Source of the DNA: Eleginops maclovinus
Taxonomy: Eukaryota; Chordata; Actinopteri; Perciformes; Eleginopidae
Assembly: GCF_036324505.1 (NCBI RefSeq)
Contig: NC_086358.1
Coordinates: 6,206,768-6,270,767 of the forward strand
Direction of reading: 5' to 3'
DNA length: 64,000 nt
Of the stretch, positions 1-14,503 are shown in pieces. The translations under genes were made by a program, and so were the position numbers. The notes beneath the pieces were generated by a model. That model did not search any database and was not told the origin of the DNA. It saw only the letters and a program-made list of their open reading frames with translations. Position 1 is the stretch's first letter, and each line of letters opens with the position of its first letter.

Positions 1-3000
1 AACACGAAGGGCCCTTGACACTAAGGTGAGAGGCCAGGGCAACAGCCGGGCTTGACAGACAGAAAGACAGACGGACAAATAGACCGAGGGACAGCTGGAC
101 GAGGGCCCACGCCTGCTTCAGACTGACCAGAGAGACGGGTGTCAGCTTGACCTGAGACCCTGTCACTCTCAGACATGTAGAGAGGAAGGAGTTTTGGGGA
201 TAGATGGGGGGAAAAAAAGAGTAAGTCTCAAACTGGTGGTCAAGGGGAACAGCAGTGCAGCAGAAAAAAGAAAAAGGGGTTTTGTGGACTCTGACTTTGG
301 ACTGCAAGGCCATCTGTCTGAGTAAACAAATCTCCACGCATGTCCTCGAGCTCGAGTCAGAGGAGGATAAACAGCAAAATATTTCAAATTCTGGGAACAG
401 TTGTAAAAGCAGCTTAAGCCCCCCCCCCTCCCGGTTTTATAATCACATTGGATTCACTGCAGACGATAAATCACAGACTGACAACAGCTCTGATTGAAAA
501 ACCCATTTTCATAAAGCTGTTCACCCAGAGAGCTTACACAAAGTAGGGGGACGTTCAGGAGTACAGTATATGTGTATAAGCAGCACACGTGTCAGGTAAG
601 CACCAATAGACGCCCTATGCTTTGGACCTGGCCCCCCAGACCAAGGCCCCCTGAACCCAGACCTCTCTACCACCTAGCCTAGACCCGGTCCCCTCTTCCC
701 GGGCCACCGCTTTCCACAATGGGCCCTTTGTGAAGCAGCAGCAGTTCACACAATGTGGGATTGTCAGCCGCCACAGTCCACAGAGCCACTCCTCCCCTTA
801 ACCCTCGACAAGGAAATGACCGAGAGACAAGGGGCCCAAACAAGTGTCCTTTTGTTGATCGGAGCATGGAAATTATGAAACGAGCACAAACTTATTCTAG
901 TCTCTCAAGTCGTTCAGACAATGATATGAATACTGTCTGGATGGGAGACATTGAGCGGAGTCTCAAGTGGAGACGGGGACAAATCCAAAAGAGATTTGGT
1001 TTCTCTGGGTCAGCGTGTGATGGATGGAGAGACAGGTGGACATCTTGTGTAAGCACCAATATTTATCGGGAACTAAAGGCAGACGCCATTTGTGCAATTT
1101 AAGCTGTTATACAATTTTAATATGAACCTGAATATTGGTCTCCAATTGCAAACAAAAACAGGTTCAAGGAAAACCACATCCAAACATGTTTTATATTTGC
1201 CAGATTAAAAGAAACTGTATCGAAATGTTGGAGAATTTTAATTAATTTTTGTTTGGTTTAAGAACAAACATTAAACACAAAGGTTTTCCATCCATGAAGG
1301 ACTGAAAATTATTTAATGAAAAGCATTTCTTATTAAACTATTAAGATTCCTCAAATTTTCTTTTAGCCAAGTAGCAAACTATGGTTCTGAAAATTGAAGC
1401 CAAAACTGCAGTAAACAGAATCACAGCAGTCTTCCCACTGACGAATATAACTGCTTAGTGTGGGCCCTTCTCTCCTCTCCTTACCATATAGTATTCATAG
1501 GTCTTGTGATCTCGGTCCAGATGGTGTGTATCATTACAACAGTGTTCATTAGGAACCAACTCTCTGTTTGGAAAATGGTAATTAGCATGCCTGTGCGCCG
1601 TTGGCTTTCCTTCACTCTTGGCGATTCTGCAGCTAAGCAAAACATCCCATTCCCCCTCATGACACAGCGAGAGAAGTATTTGCTTCTTTTGGCAGCTGGC
1701 AGATCGTTGACTCTCAATTTTGGTTGAGGAGCAAATTCTCTTCCTCTGCCATGAACATTTTTGGGTTTGACAGACTAATTTCTAGCCATGGAAATCCAGA
1801 GTTCAGATAAAATGACACAGTCAAGAGGATCGTGAGGGAATGATATTGCAACATCTTGCAAAGAAAAATACGTTCGCCTCATTATTCATTCACTTTCTAT
1901 CAGTACGAACACACCTAAATGATTGCTCATGTCAGAGTTTGTTATGAACACCTGTAAGTTGATCAGCAACATCTGTTTTGGGGAATTAGGTGCCTGTTTT
2001 TCTGCCAAAATGTGTGGTGACAAATTCAAAACTGAAGCTTCTCTCGTTAAGTTACGTTACTCTGTATTCAACATGTAACTGCAGGATCTTTGAGTGTGTC
2101 ACCCCGCATCCAAAGCTCTTTAACTATGATCATTGAAGACATGGACGCCAAATGAAAGCTGATGAACTGGCACCGCCTCGTCCTGACTCACCAGCATGGC
2201 CTGGAATCAGGTCTCTTCAGGGTCCAACATCCTCTGCTCATTACCGATAACAGCAATTATGCAATAAATCTTTCCTTAGCAACTTAGGATAACAGAGGTA
2301 AACACAAATTGTGATACCAATGAGCATGCCAACAACCCGCTGCGGGGGAAATATCCTCAGGTGCCAGACGGATGGAGTCACCCCTCGACTTTGCTATGTA
2401 GAAGTATCCAACCACCGTCTCTCTTTTCCTTCCCGAGTCCACAATATCATACAGATATACATTGCAATCAGGCCAGGAACTACATTGGTCATGGACAAGA
2501 TTACAATCATCAGTCCTTACAGTCCTATAATTTGATCCAAATATTGTTAAGCCAGCACAATCACACGTGGTATTTACCTTAGCCTGAGTTATAATAGCAA
2601 CCTTAACCCCTGTCTGTACTTAAGACAAACGTAAAGAAATCAGACTAAACCATATGGTGGATATCTGACATCTCTGTTGCAGGGCCAAGTACAGCATTTT
2701 CAGACACACCTCACTCCACTGGTATGCGTTCAAGACGTTCAGATGAATGCTACGGTAAGGGCATCTGTGTTATCCACAGCACCGCAGTGAAAGGTAACGG
2801 CGAAAGCAGTTTAAAGACGCGATATTTGAAAAAGAAAAACACGCATTTCACACATTTGGTACCAGATATTTCAGAGAGGACTGTGGGTGGAAGCAGTTCT
2901 GTTCCTCTTACGGCAAACGGTGAGAGGATGTGGGTGGTTTAATGCGGTGTGAGGAGGCCAGCAGTTGACGAATGCAGAGGAGGAGGAAGAGGAGGGAGAG

Positions 3001-3596
3001 TTGGAGGATGAAGAGCGTTTGCTGTGCTATAGTACAGCAGGAGTCTTTTCCAATAGAGGCTAGAATCGTTCAGTCTGATGTAACTGTACTGAAGCTACAC
3101 ATCGTTGGCAAGCCCAGATAACTAAATGACTGCGAGGGTAAAAAATAGAACAATTTATCTGCACGGTACAACATTTTTTAATCCTACTTCAAGGAGCATT
3201 GTAATTGAAGCTTATATGTGTGTGATGTATACAATGACAGTGTGAGGAAGCAGTCCGTTTATGTCTGGGTGCTGACAGAGTAGATTGGCCGGCTGGAGAA
3301 ACAGGTGCTCGGATCGAGTTGTGTCATGTTGGGTTGGCAGCTCAGACGCAGACTAAGGAGAATCATTGAGAGTGTGTGTGTGGCTTCCCAGAGTGGTAAC
3401 TTTTACCTTTCACCGCTATCCAGCTTTCTTCCACATATGCCTTATTATATAGACCGTGCTTAATTCAATTACTGTGTTTAAAGTGTGTGAACGCGTTTGT
3501 TCTAATGGTCGTTTTCTTTGCCCCTCAGCTGTGATGAACGATACCCGTGTTAGGTCTTTGCTTGTTGGATCAGTTTTCTAACAATATTCCTTGCTA

Positions 3597-3645
3597 ACTA
3601 GGGCTGAGCGATATCTTGACGTCTTCTTTTATTGAGATGTATTTT
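3597..3645. repeat. Fragment resembling a dispersed teleost repeat ('agggctgagcgatat' end)
   Basis: The sequence around 3598 (ctagggctgagcgatatc) resembles the end of an interspersed repeat common in fish genomes. A similar end (ctagggctgggcaatatg) occurs at 58040 in this window. Only the end is recognisable. The family cannot be named from the sequence alone. Confidence 0.35.
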
Positions 3646-6600
3646 AAATGGTCAAAACAGAGTTATTTCAAAATGTTAGCTGAAGCTTCAAAGTTGGAGG
3701 ATAAAGGGTTTTCCCAAAATCTGTATTCCATTCAAATGTTAATGTGAAATTATGTTTTATCCAATATATTGTCTTAGTGACAGCTTAAAGAAAGGATACC
3801 CATGATCCTCAGCCACTTTTGTTATTGAAAAGCATCTTCAAAGAGGCGTATATTGAGGCAGATGTGATTTTTTTTTTAACACCATAACTGCTTCATAAAA
3901 CCAAATTGCTCAATCCAAAGGTGACTGGATTCAAGCTGCAACTTATAAATCAGTTATTTCAGTTTATTGGTTGTGGCTATTGGCTATCTCTTAAGGGGTG
4001 GCACACAGATTAGGTGTCACACATCCCAGGCAGCGTAGTAAACCATGGAGGCAGTGAAGTATGGCTTATCTAAATCTTCTGCAGTGGCACAACTTTTACA
4101 AATGCATGTCAAACCGACAACATAATTAGGTCCTTAATAAAACAGCTCCGTTATCATATCGTCGATATTTCCCAAGGCCAATTATGATGCCAGCTAGATA
4201 ACCTGCACATTGGAGTGCTCTTTATCAAGCATCATCTTCTACAGTAAATCGCTGTTCAATCACTGACTTCTAGAGCAGTAAATCCTCGAGAGTCGCAGCT
4301 CTAGGATCAGCTTTTTGTTTTCCACAGCAGAAAACAATTGCTCCAAGATCACAGTGTGCCACAAAACAGCAGCGCCCCATGGGGTGCTCTGACACAGCAC
4401 TTTGCAAAGTAGGACAAAATGACTAGGCACCAATTATATGCTGTGGTAAAGTTGCAGGGCCTAAATGAAAAGTATTCTTATCAAAATGAAAAGAGGCACA
4501 GAAATATATTTACTTTAACAAAATGAACAAAGAGTTTGTTAGCCTACATTGTGTGAGGACATTACATAAGACCTGCAGTCAGGCTTGAACTACCTCTTTG
4601 ATTATGACTGCAAATCTGCCAAAGCTTTGCTAAGTCAACTCAAATTAGCCCATCAGGCAGAAAGGAAGGGAAAATGTGGGAGGGATTGGAAAAATGTTCC
4701 TTTGGGAATTCAGCTTATACCTCAGTGTTGGAGCTAGTCATTTTTCCACAGGGCTGTAGAGCAGATTCCTACAGCCACAGGTCTGGTGGTTCACAGTCAA
4801 CCTAAACATTGCTGACAGCAGATAACTTCAGAGAAGACTCATCAGGGAACAAATACCTCAGGGCAAAAATACATTCCTAGATGTGTTGTATGTTTGAAGG
4901 CTCATTCAAAATCAAAATGTCAGAACTAGCTTCAATTCAGTATGTAAGATACAGCACCTACAGTTCCTCCTCTCCTTCGGATAAATATGTTTTCGACAAA
5001 GATTGCTTTACAAAATATGCCAAATCTATTGAATAAATCACAGTGTATGCCCAATACGGAAAACTAAAGTAATTAACAAATGAATGGTTAAACCAGAGAG
5101 GGATTTACCAAACAATAGTTCAAATAATAAACATTTCAAGACCAATAAAACACCACATTTGTGAATACATTAAAAAAAGAATAGTGGTACATAAAATAAT
5201 TGTTGAGTAGAAAATTGAAATGATGTCAGCCGAAAAAGGCAGAAAACAAACCATCACATAGAACTATAAAGATATTCAATATGCATTTTGGTTTGGAGAT
5301 GTTAAGGTTTTAGAATATATTAGCTACATACATTTATATACTGAATATGAATTGCTGTATTTTATCCGTTGTGAGTCCCCTGTTGTTTTCTGGAAAAGCC
5401 AATGATTATTTATTATCTGTGTTAATTAATGGTTTAACAATAAGGGGGATTATTTTTTTAGCAGTGCTTTGTTTTAGAATTGTATAAAATATCAATGTTT
5501 CAGCGTTTTATCCGTCCCTCAGAAGTGAATAATACTAAGAACTGCAGTTTTGTTTACTTTCTTTAAAGGGTGGGGGGATTGTTTTGGTTGCTTTCTCTTT
5601 AAAGCTGAGAGAAAGCACAGAGGGGAGATCACTAAGCTGATTAGGTGCCGAGTCTGGAGGCAGGCCAGTCCAGGGCTGCTTGAAATGGTAATTTGTGTCC
5701 GGGTCCTGAGGAACCCAGAGTGGTTTATTAAAGAGCGAGAGGCTCACCCAACAACAATTAACAACAAGCCAACATTATGTGCCGTGCAGGTTGTGTGGAT
5801 TTCACGAGCAACTCCTACCAATGAAACAAAGCCCAGGAATGTTTTACTGGGAGTTTTCTTTTGGCATTACATCAAATCTTTTCTATCAACATTTGTGTAC
5901 CATGACATATATATGATGATTGTAATCACAAGAAACATAACTCAAACTGTCTCCAAGACCCCCTTTCTTTCTGGCTATAAATAGCTTGGCAGCAAAGCCC
6001 AGACCTTAACAGGTGGTGGGACTGGCAGGTCACCAAGCTGAGGTGAAAGGTGAAAGGTCATCCAATACACCTGCACCTGTTGCAGATCGGAAAGACAGTC
6101 AACTGCAGCTGCGACTCCTGCAGGCTGTCACTAATGAGGGTCTATTGGGCGGACCAAAAGAAATAGCAACACAATGGCTTTACCTCGAAGATAAACCTAA
6201 TTGAAGCGTATACGTATTTGTTAGCATGATAGTCAAAAACAACCAGCACTTTTATGACTTTTGAGATTTGAATTCAATGGCCTGTAGACAAAAACTAACA
6301 TTATGAACAAACTACAAGAAGGTAGCATAATTCACATCTCCACCACTAGTTTTATTCAGCCAGTTTGTTAGCATTGCTTTCTAAAAGCTTCAAAATTCAC
6401 ATTTGTAGTATTTACTGACATATTTTATTGTTTGTTCTACTTCATAGATTGTAAATTCTCTCAAACTGTTGTTAACAAACACGCGTATTTTAACGCATGA
6501 AGGTGCTACAATGTTAACTGACTTTTAGGACTCAATCCCGCAGCCCAGAGTGTCTTTCTAGGTTACACCTGCACTTTGTCCAACCAAGACAGGGATGTAA

Positions 6601-6960
6601 ATAATCAACCCTGTCCCCACAACCTAAAAATGTACCCAGAAGTTTAAAACCTTTGGCTTGAAAGCATTAATTGTGAAGTTGAATTTTACAAATATGACCT
6701 CAATAACCTTGCGGGCTACATTAATGTGCGTCTGTGGGTAATTCACAACAGCAGTATTTTTACTCATTGTCTCTACACCCCTACTGACGCACAAGCAGAA
6801 ACCTACCCCACTGTTTTATTAGTGCCCGTCTCAGAGCTGGCTAACTTCTCGCCCTGACACTTTAAATGAAACCCTTTGTCAGGGTCCCGGTCTAGTGTTG
6901 AGAACAGACTGAGCGAGCAGTCAGTCAGGCCATGTTTGGTTTTATAGACAAGGGAGGGTT

Positions 6961-6962
<2 letters not shown>

Positions 6963-7040
<78 letters not shown>
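6963..7040. repeat. (GA)n microsatellite, about 39 units
   Basis: This is an uninterrupted GA dinucleotide array of about 78 bp inside mprip intron 3. It reads (TC)n on the transcribed minus-strand pre-mRNA, giving a long polypyrimidine run. Confidence 0.97.
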
Positions 7041-7044
<4 letters not shown>

Positions 7045-10000
7045 ACACAATACTGCTGGCTGCTCTCTACAACGCAAATGATTTATTGGCCAGAGAGAGC
7101 TGGAATGAAAGACAGAGATGCGAGAGAGTGGCAGAATAGGAGAAAGTGAAGGGAAGGCAAAGTGAATTGAAATGAGTAATGGGAAAGTAAAAGTGGGGCC
7201 ATGGAAGAGAGAGTGGACACTGGTTTAGCCAAAGCCTCCTGGAACCAGCCTTTCTCTGGATAATGAATGGCTGGAAATCATTAAAAAGAATACGAAAATG
7301 AAGGAAAAGGATGGTTAAAAAGACAACCTGAATAAAAGAGCCTTTTCAGCAATCCTCACCATGGCGCAACATTGGACCGCCATCAAACATTTGGCTCAGA
7401 ACAACAAGGCAATCCCCGAGAAAAATATAAAGGACAGTTGGCCACACAAATAGAAAATGGATAGCGTATGAGAAAACCATTTGCAAAGAGCAATACAGTA
7501 CTATTTTTCAAGAGGTGCTGATAGACCTAGTGCCCTGTGTTAAATGATCCTGTCCACAGGCTCATGCTACAGTGAACAGCAATATAATATTAGACCACAG
7601 CGCTCTCCACTTGATTGCAGCCTACAGAAGTTGAAGACTAATATCTAACATAACAACAAGTAGAACTTTATTCAAACACAATAAACAAATGAACATAAAG
7701 CTCCGCAATGTTGTGCACAGATTTAAATGCTAAGAGAAGATAAAGGCGTACTTATTGATGTGGTGTGACTTGCAACAATTTGTCTATGTGTTTCCAGGTC
7801 AATACATGTCAATGAATTCGGCCTCGTTTTCAACGGAAGCACTTCCTGCTCATTCAGTCAAAGAGGTACAGCTTAGCCCCTTTTTCTGTTTGTTTGAGGG
7901 AGCAAGCTAGAGAACAATGCTGTTGAACTATAATTTCGGTTGAATAAGTAATTCAAAGCCACTATTTTTAGGCTCATTAGGGCCTTTTGGCTAAAGCACA
8001 CATACAGGCAAAATGTAGAATGGGTAAGGGGGAGGTCAGTTGGAAAGCTTGTCCCTGTCTTTCATATTTAATCCTTGAGTGTTATGAAAATAAAATAAAA
8101 CACAATTAAGTTTGGTCTCCAAGCAGCTTGTCTGGGTAAACCCTTGTGTGTGTCTGTACACTATAAACAGTAACCCTTTTAAAGGTAAAGACAATAAAAG
8201 AGACTATAGTGTTGCCAAGTTTAATGTTTATGGAGTAGATTTGGTCCAGAGCCAGACAGGGTTACTGTACTTCTGACTTAAGAAGTTGAAGTAGCTCAAA
8301 GAGTGAAAAATTGGAAGAGATAAGATTGTTATCTTTGCCACATCCGGAATGATGTAGTGACTAAAGCCGAAGCAAAGACTAAAGAGCACAGATAAGACAA
8401 CACTGGAAAGTCAAACCAAAAGGCCAACAGAGGGCAAGAATGGTCATTTATCAAAGAGAACACAACTGCCCAATGTCTGTCAGACCTTTTTTTGTACTTA
8501 TCTTATCCAGACTCTCCTGGTTTTGATCGACTCATATCTGCGTACAACACCTTCACACACAGCCTTCTGGTCTCATTTCTCTAAAAGATTTCTTGGAGTT
8601 TGTTGTTTTCCTTCATCGCAACATCAAAGTGAGAGTGAAGTGAACTACTAGGCTTGGATCTGACAGGAAGACTGTGGCTGAAATACATGTTCCTTTGTTT
8701 GGGTAGACAAAACCTAGCCAAGTTGCCTAGACATGTAGGGAAAAAATCTAAATATAGTCCCGTCTTAAGTTGCAGGGCTTCAAATGATAAGCCAGTGTGT
8801 TCTCTGATGACACGTACGAGGATGACACTTCCACATAAAAAGAGCCTGTTTCCTGATAAAAGTGTCTATTTTAAACAGGAAAGCGGTGGGTGTGGTAGAG
8901 TATCATGGTTTCCATGAAACGACCTGTTCACACAGGATCTTGCGCGCATGAGGCGGCCTAGTGTAGTATTGGATCAGCTCAGAAAACTGACAAGAATCAT
9001 CAAAACTGGGGATTTTTTTTAAATGTTACTTCCAATTCTCTAAGCACAGTAGTCCTTGTCACTGACAAATCGTTCGGAAGCCTGGAGTTGGTGTAGACTG
9101 AGACCTGGTAGTCGCAGCCTTGTAACCTCCCCCAGTTTACTTTTGGTCTTTCTAATAATAATAATGAAGTTAGGGAATTACAATCAACGGTCAATTAGAC
9201 ATGGTTTGGCTTGTTCAACCGTAACATTTAGAAGACTTTGTTCCAAAACAACAGCGTTTGTGGGTGGGAAAGCTGCTGAGGTTTCCCGTAATTGTCAATG
9301 CACTTTCGACTCCCACTAGTTGGATGTGCTACCTGCGCAGTGGTTTCTTAAAACTGGAGAGGATAATGGCCTGCGTGTTGCAGACTCATTGCGGTCAGCC
9401 TCCCCCAGCCGGCCGCTTAGGATTTCCTGGGATAGAACAGCAACAAGAATCCACAAAAATTCCCCATTTCTGTACATGAAAACAAAAACATGGGAATGTT
9501 TTTTTATAGATGTAGTTAACTGGACTACAGCTCAGGGACGTTGGGTTGAGTGGCAGTTACAGTGTTGTAGACCCTGATGATTACAAGCTGTATGAATGGC
9601 TGTTCCCATGGTTTTGTGGCTTTGTGCAATGGGAACAGTGACCCCACTGTAATCCATGGCTGTTTACATTCCAGCACATCAGTTCCTACTAGAACCATGG
9701 GGAAAAGAAGACTCTCACGCACCATATCTCTACAAAACCAACATACGCCTCACCTTGGACCCACACTTAGTAAACAACGTACAATAATCCAATATGGAGG
9801 ACTTACACAGGTCTTATCAACATGTGCTTTGACTGATTTCTCATGTGTTATTTACCCTCTAAATCAGCTGCTTCATTCACTCTTGAACTTCATGATCTTT
9901 CCGTCATGAACTGTAACACAAGTGTGTGTACTCCAGGCAGTCTTTACTTCCCTCTCCACTCCGTTTCCCATGGCTTGCTACGAGTACAAGACTTGGAGCT

Positions 10001-13000
10001 CCCCTATAAGTATCCCTAATTTGACGGGGTGGGGTGGTCAGCCTCCACTTATTCCCTGCATAGAGAGCCCGAAGGCAACAACACAGCAAAGAGGCCCTGC
10101 CCACTCATCCATTCCCTAGAAAGCTCCCCTCATTTTCCAACCAACACAAGAGAAAAGCTACTCAAAAATCAGTTAAAAATAGTCCTGAATTTCATTTTTT
10201 TCACTGAGAAGGCAGGGAGTTTACGCATGTTTCAGCATGTGAACGGTCTTACAAGCCTGCGTTGCCAACATTGCTCATTGGGTTGTATATGCTCATGTCT
10301 AGAAGATTCAGGAGAGAGGCAGCAGAATGGTGTGCCTCAAGTTCAAAGAATGCACAAATGTGTTGGAAATGAAGGAAAGTTTCTCAAAACACGCAGTTCT
10401 TGGACAGTGCTATGGGGTCCAGTAAACACAGGAAATTAATTGAGCTAAGATGAAATGAGAATGAGTTAACAGCTAAAACGTCATGTTCTCCTTGGATGAT
10501 TTACAAGGAATATGGCTGTGGTGCAGACAGTCAACTGCACTCAATGCACTCTAAAGGGAACATGCAATTCAAGAGCCTCTGAATGGGTCTTTTGTACAAT
10601 GCAACTCAATAGGTAGCCTCATTTTATTTGCAGGTATACTCTGCGTCTTCTATCTGGACTAAAATGCATTATTGACAAGAATGTGAACAAGAAATGCACT
10701 TTCTTTCCAATGGCCTCCAAATCATTACGAAATATGGAGCACAATGCACCGTCAACAGTAATACAAGCTTCAGTGCTGTGGCTGTGATTCATTGTGAGCT
10801 CAGAGACCACAACAGATCTTGAGACATTGCAAAGACAAATATTTCAGCCGAGATCACATGACGAGGTGTGTGTGTCTAGTGTGTGTGTGTCAGTATGAAA
10901 AGGCTTCAATTAGGGCAACACAAGGTCAATGGGAGCTAGGTGTTGTGCCGTGTATTTTGGACCGCATAGCAAAGCGGTTATTAGAGTGTGGGTGTTGGAT
11001 CATTTTAACTCGCACTCATGTCATTAAAGTGGAGCTAGATAGTTCTTTACACCCACATAGCTGCCCTCACCGCGACGTGATAATGGATTTAGTGTATGTG
11101 TGTTTCTTACTTCAGTTAAACAGCTTATTCTCACCGTCGTGTTTAGGTGGCCTCTGTTCATGTTGTACATCTGTCTTTTCCTTACCTCTAAATGAGTACA
11201 TGAGTTCACTTTCTGTCAACAGTGTGAACTCAAGACAGCTTAGTCTGAGGGTTTCTCAAAACCCAGCAACACCTGTTCATGACACGGCCTCTGCAGTCAA
11301 GCACCGTCATTCCCAGGTGCCTTTAGTCACACACAAACACACTGAAACATGTGCAGCTCAGCACAAACTCTGTCTGATCCAGCCTTGCACATTTCTTTCG
11401 ATTGCTGGGTCTGATGATTTTTTACACAGCTACTGTAGAAAGGCTTTGCTCACCATATGACTGAGCCTGGAGAAAACCTCAGCCCACACATTCGTGCTCT
11501 AATGCCAGAGCATTCTGTCCTGTATCCCTACAGTCAGGACAGAGACAGCCAGAGCTCTCCACAAAACAGAGAATAACCCAGACCCATGTTACACATGCCA
11601 TGGTCAATGGTTGCTGGACAAAAGGGACAAAACCTGTTGCCTTGACAACGCTCCCTTTAAATAACTGGGTATTCTCTGGGAGAATCTAGCTTGTACATTC
11701 AGCAGATAGCAGACGCTGTGTGACTGCAGACTTTGGGAGTAGAGTTATGTCATTTCTTATTTAAATTCAGTAACTATCATGGTCACAACAAACTTTAACG
11801 CCCTTCTTTGGAGGCCTACTGTATGCCAAGAATGATCCATGAAAGCTGTACTAAAACATTAGCCTTGCATGGCTGCACATGTTCATTGCAGGCCAACATT
11901 TACAGCTATTCACTGTCTACATCCTTCCTCTCAGAAGACATTTTCTCACAATCTTACTGAAGCTTTCTCCACCACTTGTATGCTGGACACAACGGCTCTT
12001 CAAAGCCATAGCAGCTCTTAGCATGAAATGATGGCAGTGGTGCGTCGTGTTGGGTGTTCCCCTTAGGTGGGCAACCCTAAATCGATGGCTGTAGGAACTA
12101 TGATCTCTTCCAGGCCTCTGCTAACCCATTCCTTTCCCCCGAGGCCGTGCCACATCCTGCAGGTTGGGACCGCAGTCCATCTGGGTTTGGTTACAGCCAA
12201 GACACGAGAGTCATAAAACTAGGCTGGGAGGAAAACAGAGGGGCACCTCCTCATCTACAACCCAAACTACTGCTCTCAGATGGGGGCTCTGATGTGGTCT
12301 AGAGCGATGTTATACTGGTGAAAGCTGGCAGTGTTTAGATTTGACCGTATGTCATTCATAATACACCATTTAAACTGCTCTTAGAGTTGGTCTCTGTTAT
12401 TGTATTTTATGTTGGTTTTAGCAATCAGAAGCATTTAACAAGTTAACTGTATGTTTTATGCATACGACGCAGCCGGGCATCACATTTCTTAACCATAGCC
12501 ATCATCCAGTATGGACTATTGCACATCAACGCTGCAAAAAAGGGTTTCATTCAAAGTGCTCCAGTGTTGATAGTATTTATTGAAGCTTCATACTACGTTT
12601 CTGCACCAAAGTATTTTACATTAAGTATAAAGTCCTTCAATAAAAGTCAAGAGTTTATAAAAACCCATAATGCCGATCACAGTTACTAAGCCTACCAGTT
12701 GTTCAGTTTTCTAAAATGTATTTTACCTCTTTGTCCTCGGAAAACGAGTGCCGGATATGTATGCCCATTAGCCAACTTTGTGCAGCTGTATTCAACACCA
12801 AACAATTATTCTAATGCATTTGGTTTCTATATTTAGTGTCACTTGATATTTCCAGCTCTAGACCCTTGCAACCCCCCTCTCCTTTTGATCCTGCATTCAG
12901 AGCGGGGATGAAAAGATGAAGAGTGACATGGAGGGAGCGAGATGAATGGAGGAGGACATCCGCCACTTTCCTTTGTCCCCCCTCAGTAAACAACTCATCA

Positions 13001-14503
13001 TCTATGCTTCTTCTGCTGTCATTATTCCCCAGTGCATTCAGTTTGAAGCCAAAATTTAAGCCAGAACAGTATTTTTGCACGTTACGAACAATCACATTTT
13101 CAGCAATCAAACCCGTGGATGCACTTTGGAAACACTAACCTTGCCATTCAGATAACTATAGGAGGGTGGAATGACCCTGAAAGTTGAGTAATGAATAAAA
13201 ATCTACACAGCAGCCTATCTCCTGCTGCTTTTATTACATAAACCCTCTCAGCATCTCTCTCCTCCGCCAGAGAATGAGACACATACAGTATTGAAGGGTC
13301 AAAAGCAACAAAGCGAGTGCTGCATCAACTGCTCCTGCTTTCAACTCATTATAAAGCAAATCCACATATAGAAAAAGAAAAATGGTGAGCGCTGCTTTGG
13401 GTCAATCAATATCCAGCATGCCTATATGCTACAGTACGTATGGAACAGACCATCTAGTATTCAAGTGACCTACAAAAACAGTCAGTCAGTTTACATATAA
13501 CTATTGCTATATAACCAGACGGCTGGCACCCTTAATGATCAGTAAAGACATCAGTGTTCCCGGCATCAAGTTGATTTTCCTGTTTTTATTTAACAGGAAG
13601 TAAGCACGGGGTTCTTGCACAATAAGCATGCTAGCCACTTAAACAAACAAACAAAGCTCAGCACATGACTTTTAACACCATATGGTGTCACTTCATTCCT
13701 TTTGACACCGCTACGCTTGTTGGCTTAGAGTTTAACACATTCACAAGATTGTCTTTTGTATGAAAGACAGCGCAGGTGTTAACGGTGTGGCGGCCGCCTG
13801 GTGAGACCATCGCATGCTCCAGGTATTCCTAAATAACTACACTTTAAAATCGTAGCTATCAAACAATTCCAGTGTTTAAAGTATGTCATGAGAAATGCTT
13901 TGACCTAGAGCATCAACACAAGCATGAAATGAGATTTTCTACTCCAGTCAAAAGTAATTAATTGCCACTAGCTACTTAACGGTCTAGAGATATTATATGT
14001 AGTAAATCAAGCAACAGGGAAAACTACTGTAAATGATCAATTATCATCTTGGCCTCTTTATTCAACCCAACTGCAAAGAGAGCCAGCTCCTTATTTGAGA
14101 TGCAGATGTATTTATTGATGAAATGAGCCACCATGTTAACTTTTTGTTGATACGCTGGTAAATCAAGCAAACTCAACACTTCCCATATCATTGTCACATA
14201 AAATCAGTCACAAGTCACAACGAGTCACAAGGGGCAAGAGCACTTCCCTTAAATGGATAGATATTGTGCTGACATTGGGAATAATTATACGTATAATTGG
14301 TCATAGTAGTTGTGCCAGTGACTGTGTAAATGCACGGTAATTGATGATGCTTTTACCACTCAAACCATCATATCCATGATTTGCTAGGCCAAGCCAGCAG
14401 CTTATATGTAATAGCAGTCGATTATTCAAATATTGCCATTTAACAAAATTGCTGCAAAGCTAACCAAACCCAGCAGCTGATGGGGAAAAAAGCATTCACT
14501 CAC

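Larger units (their letters stand above)
1..14503 (-). other. Intron 3 of mprip (partial), no coding exon seen
   Basis: This stretch lies downstream of the donor at 14503 (exon 3 ends ATG|gtgagtg on the minus strand). I looked for the next conserved mprip exon (end of the first PH domain) and for other recognisable coding sequence and found none. It holds a (GA)n array (6963-7040), a short fragment of a dispersed repeat near 3598, and otherwise AT-rich unique-looking sequence. The longest open frame, about 213 codons at 10819-11460 on the plus strand, has no recognisable domain or splice support and is treated as chance. Confidence 0.7.

Noticed and set aside
5550..5984. 144-codon plus-strand open frame
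   Set aside because: No domain, no upstream promoter or splice pattern, located in mprip intron 3.
10819..11460. 213-codon open frame on the plus strand, the longest outside recognised genes
   Set aside because: It lies in mprip intron 3, antisense to it. It is cysteine/valine-rich from TG-rich DNA, without a domain, splice context or codon bias. Treated as a chance frame.
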